A program made the position numbers and the translations under genes. From an uncultured Gammaproteobacteria bacterium (lineage in GTDB: Bacteria > Pseudomonadota > Gammaproteobacteria > Nitrosococcales > Methylophagaceae), in the NCBI GenBank assembly GCA_913058195.1, contig CAJXPP010000033.1, positions 1-13,616 of the forward strand: DNA of 13,616 nucleotides, given 5' to 3'. The notes beneath the pieces were generated by a model that saw only the letters and a list, made by a program, of their open reading frames with translations, searched no databases and was not told the origin of the DNA. Below, one piece after another: positions 1-6,780 of the stretch. The stretch's first letter is position 1; each line of letters starts with the position of its first letter.

Positions 1-45
1 ACACAGAGTAGATCGTCGGCAGCGTCAGATGTGTATAAGAGACAG
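1..45 (+). other. Nextera adapter with i5 index (sequencing artefact)
   Basis: This is not genomic DNA. Bases 27-45 are the 19-base Tn5 mosaic end AGATGTGTATAAGAGACAG. Bases 13-26 are the Nextera read-1 tail TCGTCGGCAGCGTC. Bases 5-12 (AGAGTAGA) match the i5 index known as S504/N504, and bases 1-4 (ACAC) are the end of the P5 arm. Genomic sequence begins at 46. Confidence 0.98.
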
Positions 46-523
46 TATCAATACAGTCGACTGGGCAAGGGGGTAGGCAAAGTTCACAACCAGTACATTC
101 ATCGGATATCACGGTATGCATCTGTTTAGCAGCACCTAAAATTGCATCAACAGGACAGGCTTGAATACATAATGTGCAACCGATACAGCGATCTTCATCA
201 ATAATTGCCAATGTTTTTGGTTTTTCAATACCGCACTCATCATCAAGTGGTTTGACTTCAACTTCTAATAAATCAGCGAGCGCCTGAATCGTGGCTTCAC
301 CACCTGGCGGGCAACGGTTGATATCTACTTCACCGGCAGCAATGGCTTCAGCATAGGGGCGACAGCCTGCAAAGCTACATTGTCCACATTGAGTTTGCGG
401 TAGTATTTTATCAATCTGATCGGCAATAGGATCGCCATCAACTTTAAATTTGATTGAGGCATAGCCTAAGAGTAGACCAAAAATTAACGCTAATAGCGTT
501 ATAGCTAGAATTGCAGTCAACAT
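46..523 (-). CDS. rsxB: RsxB/RnfB ferredoxin-like subunit of the Rsx (Rnf) electron transport complex, 3' end missing
   Basis: RsxB is the iron-sulfur subunit of the membrane Rsx/Rnf complex. The complex passes electrons between NADH and ferredoxin with ion movement, and in E. coli it keeps SoxR reduced. 159 codons are visible. An N-terminal membrane anchor (about residues 2-20) is followed by a 4Fe-4S domain with Cys46, Cys49, Cys54 and Cys71 (CGQCSFAGC). Two ferredoxin-type clusters follow: C113-x2-C116-x2-C119-x3-C123-P and C143-x2-C146-x2-C149-x3-C153-P. E. coli RsxB has about 190 residues, so roughly the last 30 are lost where the sequence runs into the adapter at 46. The start ATG (521-523) lies one base after the rsxA stop codon, which indicates translational coupling. 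rsxC, D, G and E are expected beyond the left end. Confidence 0.95.
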
Positions 524-524
524 G

Positions 525-1103
525 TTATTTCACCAAGCCTGCAAATCCCATAAATGCCATAGACATTAAACCTGCTGTGATCAATGCAATTGCTGCTCCC
601 TGAAAGGGTGCTGGAACATCGGCAACATCAATGCGCTCACGCATTGCTGCAAAGATAACTAAAACCATAGAAAAACCAATAGCTGCGCCGAAACCATATA
701 GGGCAGATTCTAAGAAACCATGACCTTCTTGTACATTCAATAGTGCAACACCCAATACGGCACAGTTGGTCGTAATTAAAGGCAAAAATATCCCTAGAAC
801 TTGGTAAAGAAGAGGGCTTGTTTTATGAACAACCAATTCAGTGAATTGCACGACAACAGCAATAACAAAAATAAAACTGATGGTACGCAAAAACTCAATG
901 CCGAGTGGAATCAGCAAAAACTCATTGATTAAATAACTACAAATAGAGGATAAAGTAAGCACGAAGGTAGTTGCTAAACCCATTCCCATAGCGGTTTCTA
1001 ATTTGCGAGAAACACCCATAAAAGGACATAGCCCTAAAAATTTAACTAGGACAATATTGTTTACGAGGATGGTGCTAATTAATATGAGGGCATACTCTGC
1101 CAT
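525..1103 (-). CDS. rsxA: RsxA/RnfA integral membrane subunit of the Rsx (Rnf) complex
   Basis: This 192-residue membrane protein (E. coli RsxA has 193) is homologous to NqrE of the Na+-pumping NADH:quinone reductase. It forms the membrane core of the complex with RsxE. The sequence shows six hydrophobic segments and the family's two conserved half-membrane cysteines, Cys26 (GLCPFMG) and Cys114 (TTNCAVLG). In related complexes these bind an iron-sulfur cluster between the two paralogous subunits. Typical motifs include NNIVLVKFLG near the N-terminus and FAAMRERI near residue 150. AGGTT lies a few bases upstream of the ATG. It is first in the visible operon and rsxB follows after one base. No residue looks broken. 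Confidence 0.97.
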   Translation of the reverse strand: MAEYALILISTILVNNIVLVKFLGLCPFMGVSRKLETAMGMGLATTFVLTLSSICSYLINEFLLIPLGIEFLRTISFIFVIAVVVQFTELVVHKTSPLLYQVLGIFLPLITTNCAVLGVALLNVQEGHGFLESALYGFGAAIGFSMVLVIFAAMRERIDVADVPAPFQGAAIALITAGLMSMAFMGFAGLVK

Positions 1104-1114
1104 ATAATAACCTA

Positions 1115-1127
1115 CTGATTTAATCAG
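1115..1127. repeat. 13-base palindrome in the rsxA leader
   Basis: CTGATTTAATCAG is a perfect inverted repeat (6-base arms, one central base) just upstream of the rsxA ribosome-binding region. It could be a small mRNA hairpin or a protein site. No known operator is recognised. Confidence 0.3.
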
Positions 1128-1195
1128 GATTTAACTGTAACGTCGATAGAATAACGGCACAGGTGAGTTTTAATAACTAGGTAGTATACCGTATT

Positions 1196-1222
1196 GAGCT
1201 ATATTTCGAAATGGTATAGCTC
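1196..1222. repeat. Inverted repeat in the DAHP synthase-rsxA gap
   Basis: The arms GAGCTATA (1196-1203) and TATAGCTC (1215-1222) enclose an 11-base loop that itself contains TTTCGAAA. No T-run follows on either strand, so it is not a convincing intrinsic terminator. It could still mark the 3' end of the DAHP synthase transcript or bind a regulator of rsxA. Confidence 0.35.
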
Positions 1223-1240
1223 TATATTAATTCTTTTCAA
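1213..1240 (-). promoter_or_regulatory. Candidate promoter for rsxAB
   Basis: On the minus strand TTGAAA (1235-1240) and TATACC (1213-1218) are 16 bases apart, upstream of rsxA, and the -10 lies in the inverted repeat at 1196-1222. The match is moderate and rests on hexamer similarity only. Confidence 0.3.
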
Positions 1241-1271
1241 TTAACGACTTATAGCTGTTTAATGAAAATTG

Positions 1272-2327
1272 TTATAGTGAACGGCGTTGTCGAACAGCTG
1301 CAGCGAGCTCTTTCAATAACACTTCACTATTTTCCCAGGCCATGCAGGCATCGGTAATACTTTGTCCGTAGATTAGCTCTTTACCTTCTTCACAACTCTG
1401 CCTACCTGCAACAAGGTTGCTTTCTAGCATCATACCCATAATACGTTTTTCGCCATTAGCGATTTGAGCAGCGACATCACGGCAAACTGTTTCTTGTTGA
1501 ATATGGCTTTTACCGCTATTGGCATGGCTACAATCGACCATGAATAATGGCTTTTGTCCTGTACGGCCAATTGTTTCAGCAGTTTTTTGAATACTTGCAG
1601 CATCGTAGTTTGGCGTCTTACCGCCACGTAAAATAACGTGACAATCAGGATTACCAGTGGTTGAGAAAATTGCAGAATGACCTGCTTTAGTTAGTGACAT
1701 AAAGTGATGTGGTTTAGATGCAGACATACAAGCATCTACAGCAATTTGTAAACCACCATCAGTCGCATTCTTAAAGCCGATAGGACATGAAAGCCCAGAA
1801 GCTAATTCTCGATGAGCTTGGCTTTCTGTTGTGCGGGCACCAATTGCACCCCATGAAATCAAGTCAGCGATATATTGAGGGCTGATTAAATCTAAATATT
1901 CACTGCCAGCAGGAACGCCCATTTCAGCTAAATCAAGTAATAACTTACGAGCAAAATGCAGGCCTTCATTTATTTTAAAGCTGCCATCAAGATAAGGGTC
2001 ATTAATAAGACCTTTCCAACCAATCACCGAACGTGGTTTTTCAAAATAGACGCGCATGATGATATGAAGGTCATCTTTTAATTCTGTAATCAGTGGTTTG
2101 AGGCGACTTGCATAGTCACGAGCGGCATCAGGGTCATGAATGGAGCAGGGGCCGACAATAACAACAAGGCGATCATCATCACCATGGACAATTTTTTGAG
2201 TTAGGTTTCGGGCATTAAATACCGTTTCAGAAGCGTGATTGGTGATGGGTAGCTCTTGATGCAACTCAGCAGGAGGGAGCACTTCCTGCATGCCTGAGAT
2301 ACGTAAATCATCTGTGCTGTAAAGCAT
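1272..2327 (-). CDS. aroG: 3-deoxy-7-phosphoheptulonate (DAHP) synthase, class I AroG type
   Basis: This enzyme condenses phosphoenolpyruvate with erythrose 4-phosphate, the first step of the shikimate pathway to aromatic amino acids. At 351 residues it matches E. coli AroG (350) and aligns residue by residue with it. Active-site positions include Cys61 (GPCSIHD), Arg92 and Lys97 (MRVYFEKPR), Lys105 (GWKGLINDP), Arg165 (GARTTES) and Lys186 (GFKN), with later SHAN and SITDAC motifs. Asp146, Pro150 and Ser180, where changes relieve phenylalanine feedback in E. coli AroG, are all conserved. This suggests a feedback-controlled, probably Phe-sensitive isozyme; the exact effector is an inference. 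Only a weak AAGAG lies upstream of the start. It sits 78 bases after nhaD on the same strand, with a hairpin between them. Confidence 0.95.
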   Translation of the reverse strand: MLYSTDDLRISGMQEVLPPAELHQELPITNHASETVFNARNLTQKIVHGDDDRLVVIVGPCSIHDPDAARDYASRLKPLITELKDDLHIIMRVYFEKPRSVIGWKGLINDPYLDGSFKINEGLHFARKLLLDLAEMGVPAGSEYLDLISPQYIADLISWGAIGARTTESQAHRELASGLSCPIGFKNATDGGLQIAVDACMSASKPHHFMSLTKAGHSAIFSTTGNPDCHVILRGGKTPNYDAASIQKTAETIGRTGQKPLFMVDCSHANSGKSHIQQETVCRDVAAQIANGEKRIMGMMLESNLVAGRQSCEEGKELIYGQSITDACMAWENSEVLLKELAAAVRQRRSL

Positions 2328-2353
2328 GAAACTTTATACTCTTATAAGGTTAA

Positions 2354-2375
2354 TCCGGATAGAAAACTATCCGGA
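2354..2375 (-). terminator. Hairpin between nhaD and the DAHP synthase gene (weak terminator or attenuator)
   Basis: Perfect 9-base arms TCCGGATAG (2354-2362) and CTATCCGGA (2367-2375) enclose a 4-base loop. In the minus-strand transcript the loop is UUUU and the stem is followed by TTAACCTTATAA, not a clean T-run. It may end or stabilise the nhaD message, or sit in the leader of the following gene. Strong as a structure, weak as a classical terminator. Confidence 0.45.
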
Positions 2376-2405
2376 ATAAAATAATCTTGAATTTTGGTAG
2401 TGGTT

Positions 2406-3875
2406 TTAGTGTACTGAAGTGAATAAGTCAGCATTCAACCATAAGTGAACCCAAATACTTGCAGCGTAGCCTAAAGCAATTGCCCAAATCCATTTCAAAT
2501 GAGCGAAGAAAGTGTAAATTCCACGAGCTTGCCCCATTACTGCAACACCAGCAGCAGAACCAATAGATAACAATGAGCCACCTACACCCGCTGTTAATGT
2601 TACTAGTAACCATTGACCATGGTCCATATCTGGCATCATTGAAAGTACAGCAAACATTACCGGGATATTATCAATAATGGCAGATAAAATACCCACCAGA
2701 ATATTGGCGTTAGTAGGGCCTAAATCGCCGTACATCAATTCTGAGCCGACAGTTAGGTAGCCGATGGTACCCAAGCCACCCACACAAAGAATAATGCCGT
2801 AGAAGAACATTAAGGTATCCCACTCGGCACGTTCTAATTGTTTAAAGATATTAAATGGCGCTTGTGCTGCTTCAGCACCTTCTACAGTCAAAGCGGACTC
2901 TTCTAAAGAAACTTCTGAAAGTCGTTTATCACGCATTTTTATTGAATAGCCATATAGTTTTAAGAAGCCTAAACCGGTCATCATGCCTATTACTGGTGGT
3001 ATATGTAAGAAGTTATGCGCACAGACGGCCATTGTGATAGTTACTAAAAATAGGCCAACAACTACAAGCGCTCCTGACTTCATGGTGGCCGTTTCATTTA
3101 AAGCTTCAGGTTGTTCATTAGGAACAGCTAGAGACATAATGAAAGCAGGAATAATCCAGTTCACAACAGAAGGGACAAATAATACGAAGAATTCATGAAA
3201 TTCGACGACGCCTTTTTGCCAAACCATTAGGGTTGTAATATCACCAAATGGACTGAATGCACCACCTGCATTGGCGGCAACAACGATATTGATACAGGCT
3301 AAGGCTACGAATTTATGATTGTCTCCACCCACAGCCATGGCAACAGTCGCCATGAGTAGTGCCGTTGTTAAGTTATCGGCAATAGGTGAAATAAAGAACG
3401 CTAGTACACCCGTCAACCAGAAAATGGTTCGAAGTGAAAAGCCTTGGTTTACTAACCAGCTACGTAAGGCATCAAATACACCACGCTCACCCATAGTGTT
3501 TATATAGGTCATAGCAGCTAGTAAGAATAGTAGTAATTCTGCATATTCAAGTAGATTGTGACGAATCATAACCTCTGCAGTGTGGTGGAAAGCAGTGTCT
3601 GCTTGGCCTGCATAGATAAAAGCAATCAGTGCCCAGATAATACCTGCGGCAACCATTACTGGTTTTGACTTACGCATATGAATTTCTTCTTCTGCGATAA
3701 CGAGAGCATAAGCCACAACAAAAAGAACTAGCGCTGTATAACCAACCCAATGGCTTGTTAAGTCCAGCATTGGAACGTCGCCTGATGCGAATGAAATTTG
3801 CGGGAAAGCCAGCATTAGTATGCTAAAGCACAATGTGCGTATGATTGAACGGTTAGATTGCAAGTGCTCGAGCAT
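2406..3875 (-). CDS. nhaD: NhaD family Na+/H+ antiporter
   Basis: This inner-membrane antiporter exports Na+ (or Li+) in exchange for H+, supporting pH and sodium homeostasis; the family is typical of marine and halophilic proteobacteria. The protein has 489 residues and many hydrophobic segments. Residues 1-30 look like a cleavable signal peptide (possible cut after SFA), as in other NhaD proteins. Signature stretches are FISPIADNLTTALL (about 162-174), NAGGAFSPFGDITTLM (202-217), SAIIDNIPVMFAV (398-410) and SIGSAAGVAVMG (437-448). Residues about 310-350 form a charged cytoplasmic loop. AAGG lies 8 bases before the ATG, supporting this start. It appears to have its own promoter and is followed by a hairpin and the DAHP synthase gene. 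Ion specificity cannot be read from sequence alone. Confidence 0.93.
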   Translation of the reverse strand: MLEHLQSNRSIIRTLCFSILMLAFPQISFASGDVPMLDLTSHWVGYTALVLFVVAYALVIAEEEIHMRKSKPVMVAAGIIWALIAFIYAGQADTAFHHTAEVMIRHNLLEYAELLLFLLAAMTYINTMGERGVFDALRSWLVNQGFSLRTIFWLTGVLAFFISPIADNLTTALLMATVAMAVGGDNHKFVALACINIVVAANAGGAFSPFGDITTLMVWQKGVVEFHEFFVLFVPSVVNWIIPAFIMSLAVPNEQPEALNETATMKSGALVVVGLFLVTITMAVCAHNFLHIPPVIGMMTGLGFLKLYGYSIKMRDKRLSEVSLEESALTVEGAEAAQAPFNIFKQLERAEWDTLMFFYGIILCVGGLGTIGYLTVGSELMYGDLGPTNANILVGILSAIIDNIPVMFAVLSMMPDMDHGQWLLVTLTAGVGGSLLSIGSAAGVAVMGQARGIYTFFAHLKWIWAIALGYAASIWVHLWLNADLFTSVH

Positions 3876-3919
3876 TTGAAAAACCTTATATTATGATTAG
3901 GCGATAGAAAACGTTTTTA

Positions 3920-3947
3920 ATGATACATCTCAACTCAACTATGTGAA
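3920..3947 (-). promoter_or_regulatory. Candidate sigma-70 promoter for nhaD
   Basis: Minus-strand TTCACA (3942-3947) and TATCAT (3920-3925) are spaced 16 bases apart, each matching the consensus hexamer at 5 of 6 positions. The predicted transcript leader is about 37 bases. A 10-base palindrome AAAACGTTTT (3908-3917) lies just downstream, around the predicted start point. Confidence 0.5.
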
Positions 3948-3962
3948 AGAGGTGACGGGTAT

Positions 3963-4433
3963 TTATTTCATAATGTGTTTGTAAAACCCAGCAGAAGCGT
4001 CTTCAACTAAATCAAAAACATGATCAAAACCATTGGCTCCACCGTAATAGGGATCGGGCACATCAGTTTCACTTTGCTCTGGAGCATAATCCAAAAATAA
4101 AGCGATTTTATGTTGATACTGCTCTGGGCAAGAATCAATCAGTATATTCAAGTTACTGCTATCCATTGCCAAAATATGGTCAAATTGTTCGAAATCGGAA
4201 GGGGCTACTTTTCTTGCACGGATTTTAGATAAATCTACACCACGACTTTGAGCGGTTTGTCGTGAACGGGGATCTGATTGCTCACCAACATGGTAGGCAT
4301 GTGTACCCGCTGAATCGATATTGAAACGATCTGTTGTGCCCATATCTTTAATATACTTATTGAATACTCCTTCAGCAGTAGGAGAACGGCAGATATTGCC
4401 CATGCAGACGAAAAGTACTTTAATTTGGCTCAT
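3963..4433 (-). CDS. Low-molecular-weight protein-tyrosine-phosphatase family protein
   Basis: This cytosolic phosphatase uses a cysteinyl-phosphate intermediate. The 156-residue length is typical. The P-loop is C10-M-G-N-I-C-R16-S (CX5R, nucleophile Cys10, phosphate-binding Arg16), and the general acid is Asp127 in DPYYGG. Its ATG overlaps the stop of the upstream fructosamine-kinase-family gene by one base (TAATG), so the two are surely co-translated. In bacteria such phosphatase/kinase pairs have been linked to protein deglycation: LMW phosphatases paired with these kinases can dephosphorylate ribulosamine 5-phosphates as well as phosphotyrosine. Here that role is an inference from context; a protein-tyrosine phosphatase acting in polysaccharide control is the alternative, but no capsule genes are nearby. 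Confidence 0.93.
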   Translation of the reverse strand: MSQIKVLFVCMGNICRSPTAEGVFNKYIKDMGTTDRFNIDSAGTHAYHVGEQSDPRSRQTAQSRGVDLSKIRARKVAPSDFEQFDHILAMDSSNLNILIDSCPEQYQHKIALFLDYAPEQSETDVPDPYYGGANGFDHVFDLVEDASAGFYKHIMK

Positions 4434-5317
4434 TATTTTATCTCAGCAAGTAATTGATTAATCATATTCTCAGCTTGGCCTAAATAGCTACCAGCAAATA
4501 AATTCAAATGATTAAGAATATGGTAAAGATTATAAAGTGTTTTTCTAGTTTTATAAGCTGGATCGAGAGGGTATTCAGTTTGATAGGCATTGTAAAAGTC
4601 CGAGCCAAAACCACCAAATAATTCTGTCATTGCTATATCTGACTCACGATCGCCGTAATAACAAGCCGGATCGAAGATAACGGGATTACCTTGTGAATCA
4701 GCAGAAGCATTACCACTCCATAAATCACCATGCAATAAAGAGGGTGATGGTGTGTAGCCATCAAAAAAATAATGAAGTTGTTCTAAAAGCAGAGCGCCTT
4801 GGGTTTGCAGATTGCCATTAAAACCATTTTGGCTTGCAAATTCGAGTTGTGGTCCTAGACGATGCTTTTTCCAAAAGGTGGCCCAATCGTGCTCTCGATT
4901 ATTATATTGCGGTGTGCTACCGATAGTATTATCACTATGCCAGCCAAAAAAGGGCTGTGAATGGCGATGTAATTGAGCTAATTGTGTGCCTAATAACTTA
5001 GCAGCACTACCATGCAAGCTACTTAATTCGATATATTCAAGCACAAGGTAACTATGATGCTCAGTGTGGCCATTGCAGATGATCTCAGGAATACGAACGC
5101 AGTCTAAGCCTCTCATTTCGGCAAGCCCTTTGACTTCTGCTTCGAACATACTCACTCGATTAGGCTGGTTTAATTTTATGAAATAAGATTGTTGAGCTGT
5201 TTGCACTCGAAAAGCAGTGTTAATAGAACCGCCACTCACAGGGCTAAGCCGATGTTGACTCATATCAATACCAGTGATTAACTCAATTTCACCAATAATC
5301 GGCTCAATATTATTCAT
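4433..5317 (-). CDS. Fructosamine/ribulosamine 3-kinase family protein (YniA/FN3K family)
   Basis: The family phosphorylates ketoamine adducts on amines or proteins at the sugar 3-position, which makes them unstable and frees the amine. Several tested bacterial members prefer ribulosamines and erythrulosamines to fructosamines. The protein has 294 residues with an aminoglycoside-phosphotransferase-like fold: glycine loop SGGSIN (28-33), ATP-binding Lys48 (FIKLN), catalytic loop H196-G-D198-L-W-S-G-N203 and metal-binding Asp216 (FDPACYYGDRE). All key residues are present, so it should be active. It is first in a two-gene operon with the LMW phosphatase and diverges from rpiA across 77 bases. 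The upstream Shine-Dalgarno is weak (CAGAGA). Substrate choice cannot be read from sequence; ribulosamines are favoured by analogy and by the rpiA neighbour. Confidence 0.93.
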   Translation of the reverse strand: MNNIEPIIGEIELITGIDMSQHRLSPVSGGSINTAFRVQTAQQSYFIKLNQPNRVSMFEAEVKGLAEMRGLDCVRIPEIICNGHTEHHSYLVLEYIELSSLHGSAAKLLGTQLAQLHRHSQPFFGWHSDNTIGSTPQYNNREHDWATFWKKHRLGPQLEFASQNGFNGNLQTQGALLLEQLHYFFDGYTPSPSLLHGDLWSGNASADSQGNPVIFDPACYYGDRESDIAMTELFGGFGSDFYNAYQTEYPLDPAYKTRKTLYNLYHILNHLNLFAGSYLGQAENMINQLLAEIK

Positions 5318-5327
5318 AATTGATTCT

Positions 5328-5356
5328 CTGAAAGACTGAAAATAGCATGGTATGCT
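5328..5356 (+). promoter_or_regulatory. Candidate promoter for rpiA
   Basis: CTGAAA (5328-5333) and TATGCT (5351-5356) are 17 bases apart, giving a leader of about 30 bases that keeps the Shine-Dalgarno GAGGG (5384-5388). A second pair, CTGACA (5355-5360) and TATAAA (5377-5382), matches the hexamers better but would start transcription past the ribosome-binding site, so it is less likely. Confidence 0.35.
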
Positions 5357-5375
5357 GACAACAATTATTTGCCAA
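5347..5375 (-). promoter_or_regulatory. Candidate promoter for the ketosamine kinase-phosphatase operon
   Basis: Minus-strand TTGGCA (5370-5375, 5 of 6 to the -35 consensus) and TACCAT (5347-5352, 4 of 6) are spaced exactly 17 bases. It overlaps the rpiA promoter region face to face, and the -10 lies inside the element AGCAT-GGT-ATGCT (5344-5356). Confidence 0.45.
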
Positions 5376-5394
5376 CTATAAATGAGGGTCGACC

Positions 5395-6099
5395 ATGACT
5401 AAGCAAACAAGCAATTCAGCTTTAAGTGATAAACAATTGGTGGCGAATTACGCTGCTAGTTTTGTTGAAAATGGTATGGTTGTTGGCCTAGGAACAGGAT
5501 CAACGGCTAATTATTTTATCGAGCAGCTGGCACGACGAAAGCAACAAGAAGGTTTAGATGTTACTGCAGTAGCAAGTTCTATTGTGAGCACTATTAAGGC
5601 ACAACAATTAGGTTTATCGCTTGTGGCAATCGAGCATATCAGCCAATTAGATTTATATGTTGATGGTGCCGATGAAATCACAGCTGATATGAGTTTATTA
5701 AAAGGCCGTGGTTTTGATCTGGTCAAAGAAAAGTTATTAGCCAAAGCAAGTGATAAATTCTATGTGATGGCAGAGCAAGCAAAGTGTGTGAGTCGTATTG
5801 GCGAGAAATACCCAATTCCTGTTGAAGTGGCGCCTTTCTCTTGGCAGATGGTCTTACGAAGTCTTGAGCAGATTGGCGGTGAGGGTGGCTTACGGCCAAA
5901 TAACAATGGCGATGGCTTAGCTATTACGACTCATGGCAGTTTAGTATTGGATATGACTTTTGATAAATCACTGGATGCGAATGAATTGAATGCGCAATTA
6001 AATAATATTCCAGGGATAGTTGAGCATGGTATTTTTTATCAGTTAGCGACTGATGTTTTTATTGCGAATCACGGTGTTATTGAGCACCGTGATTCGTAA
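5395..6099 (+). CDS. rpiA: Ribose-5-phosphate isomerase A (divergent active-site loop)
   Basis: RpiA interconverts ribose 5-phosphate and ribulose 5-phosphate in the non-oxidative pentose phosphate pathway. The 234 residues compare with 219 in E. coli; the surplus is mostly at the two ends. The phosphate loop is GLGTGSTA (31-38) and the active-site motif YVDGADE (88-94) carries Asp90 and Asp93. Lys103 and the catalytic base Glu112 are retained. The loop reads KGRGFDLVKEK where E. coli has KGGGAALTREK, an unusual change next to catalytic residues. GAGGG lies 6 bases before the ATG, so this start is sound. It is divergent from the ketosamine-kinase operon. Its last codons and stop are part of a long hairpin. 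An RpiA paralogue with shifted specificity is possible, but isomerase activity is the default reading. Confidence 0.93.
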   Translation: MTKQTSNSALSDKQLVANYAASFVENGMVVGLGTGSTANYFIEQLARRKQQEGLDVTAVASSIVSTIKAQQLGLSLVAIEHISQLDLYVDGADEITADMSLLKGRGFDLVKEKLLAKASDKFYVMAEQAKCVSRIGEKYPIPVEVAPFSWQMVLRSLEQIGGEGGLRPNNNGDGLAITTHGSLVLDMTFDKSLDANELNAQLNNIPGIVEHGIFYQLATDVFIANHGVIEHRDS

Positions 6100-6100
6100 T
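6061..6100. terminator. Long hairpin over the rpiA stop codon, between convergent genes
   Basis: The 12-base arms CGAATCACGGTG (6065-6076) and CACCGTGATTCG (6085-6096) are perfect complements with an 8-base loop. Allowing one G-U pair, the stem extends to 16 pairs (6061-6100). It covers the rpiA C-terminal codons and stop, and lies 10 bases beyond the 3' end of the peroxiredoxin gene on the other strand. No T-run follows on either side, so it may stabilise 3' ends or act as a bidirectional terminator with help. Confidence 0.55.
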
Positions 6101-6109
6101 AATGTGACC

Positions 6110-6616
6110 TTATATTTGATCCAATAATGTTTCAGCTTTAGATACGCCAAATTCACCAGAACCTTCAACGCCAAGGTAACTGACGATACCGTCATCAATT
6201 AACATGCCGAAGCGGAAACAACGCATGCCCATGCCGCCGCCAGTTAAATCGCGATCTAAGCCTAATGCTTTGGTATATTCAGCACTGCCATCAGCCATCA
6301 TGCGAACTTTTCCCGCAACATTATTCTGTTTGCCCCAAGCCGCCATTACAAAAGCATCATTTACAGAAAGACACCAAATCTCATCAGCACCAGCAGCCTT
6401 AATTTGGTCGGCATATTCAACATAGCCTGGTAAATGCTGTGCTGAACAGAGTGGTGTAAATGCACCAGGAACACCAAATAAAACAATTTTTTTACCCTGA
6501 GCTAATTCGGCAACATCAACGGCTTGCGGATTAGTTGGGCAGCCATTTTCAGGGTCAAACTCATTACATTCAGTTAATTTTCCAGCAGGTAAACGTTGTC
6601 CAACTTCAATAGTCAT
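6110..6616 (-). CDS. Prx5-type peroxiredoxin
   Basis: This thiol peroxidase reduces H2O2 and organic hydroperoxides, usually with electrons from glutathione/glutaredoxin or thioredoxin. It has 168 residues with one thioredoxin-fold AhpC/TSA domain. The signature PGAFTPLCS (50-58) contains peroxidatic Cys57, with Thr54 and Arg132 (GMRCFRFGML) completing the active site. Other cysteines are 17, 26, 82 and 133; which one, if any, resolves the sulfenic acid is not clear, and many Prx5 enzymes of this size act as 1-Cys enzymes with glutaredoxin. AAGGAC upstream of the ATG supports the start. It converges on rpiA and diverges from the Gfo/Idh gene. No obvious OxyR site was found upstream. Confidence 0.94.
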   Translation of the reverse strand: MTIEVGQRLPAGKLTECNEFDPENGCPTNPQAVDVAELAQGKKIVLFGVPGAFTPLCSAQHLPGYVEYADQIKAAGADEIWCLSVNDAFVMAAWGKQNNVAGKVRMMADGSAEYTKALGLDRDLTGGGMGMRCFRFGMLIDDGIVSYLGVEGSGEFGVSKAETLLDQI

Positions 6617-6780
6617 AATAAGTCCTTAATATTTAGGGTGAAGAATTCTTACTCTATCAAGCATATGCTAAATAAACGCAGATAAAAACACTTAAATTTA
6701 CAGGGCTTTATAGTAGTGGAGTTGGCTGCATTAAATGGTTATGATGCTTCCACTATCTACATTATTAATGGAGTAACACA
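6617..6780. promoter_or_regulatory. Divergent control region between peroxiredoxin and oxidoreductase genes
   Basis: These 164 bases must hold promoters for both flanking genes. Visible elements are two perfect 10-base palindromes, AAGAATTCTT (6641-6650) and AGCATATGCT (6660-6669), a possible -10 TATGAT (6740-6745) for the plus-strand gene, and 7-base arms TAGTGGA (6714-6720) and TCCACTA (6749-6755) around it. A minus-strand TTGATA lies between the palindromes. No pair of hexamers is convincing enough to call a promoter. Confidence 0.35.

Noticed and set aside
2428..3507. Several short open frames within nhaD on both strands
   Set aside because: nhaD is complete with all family motifs; these frames lack ribosome sites and motifs and are out-of-frame shadows.
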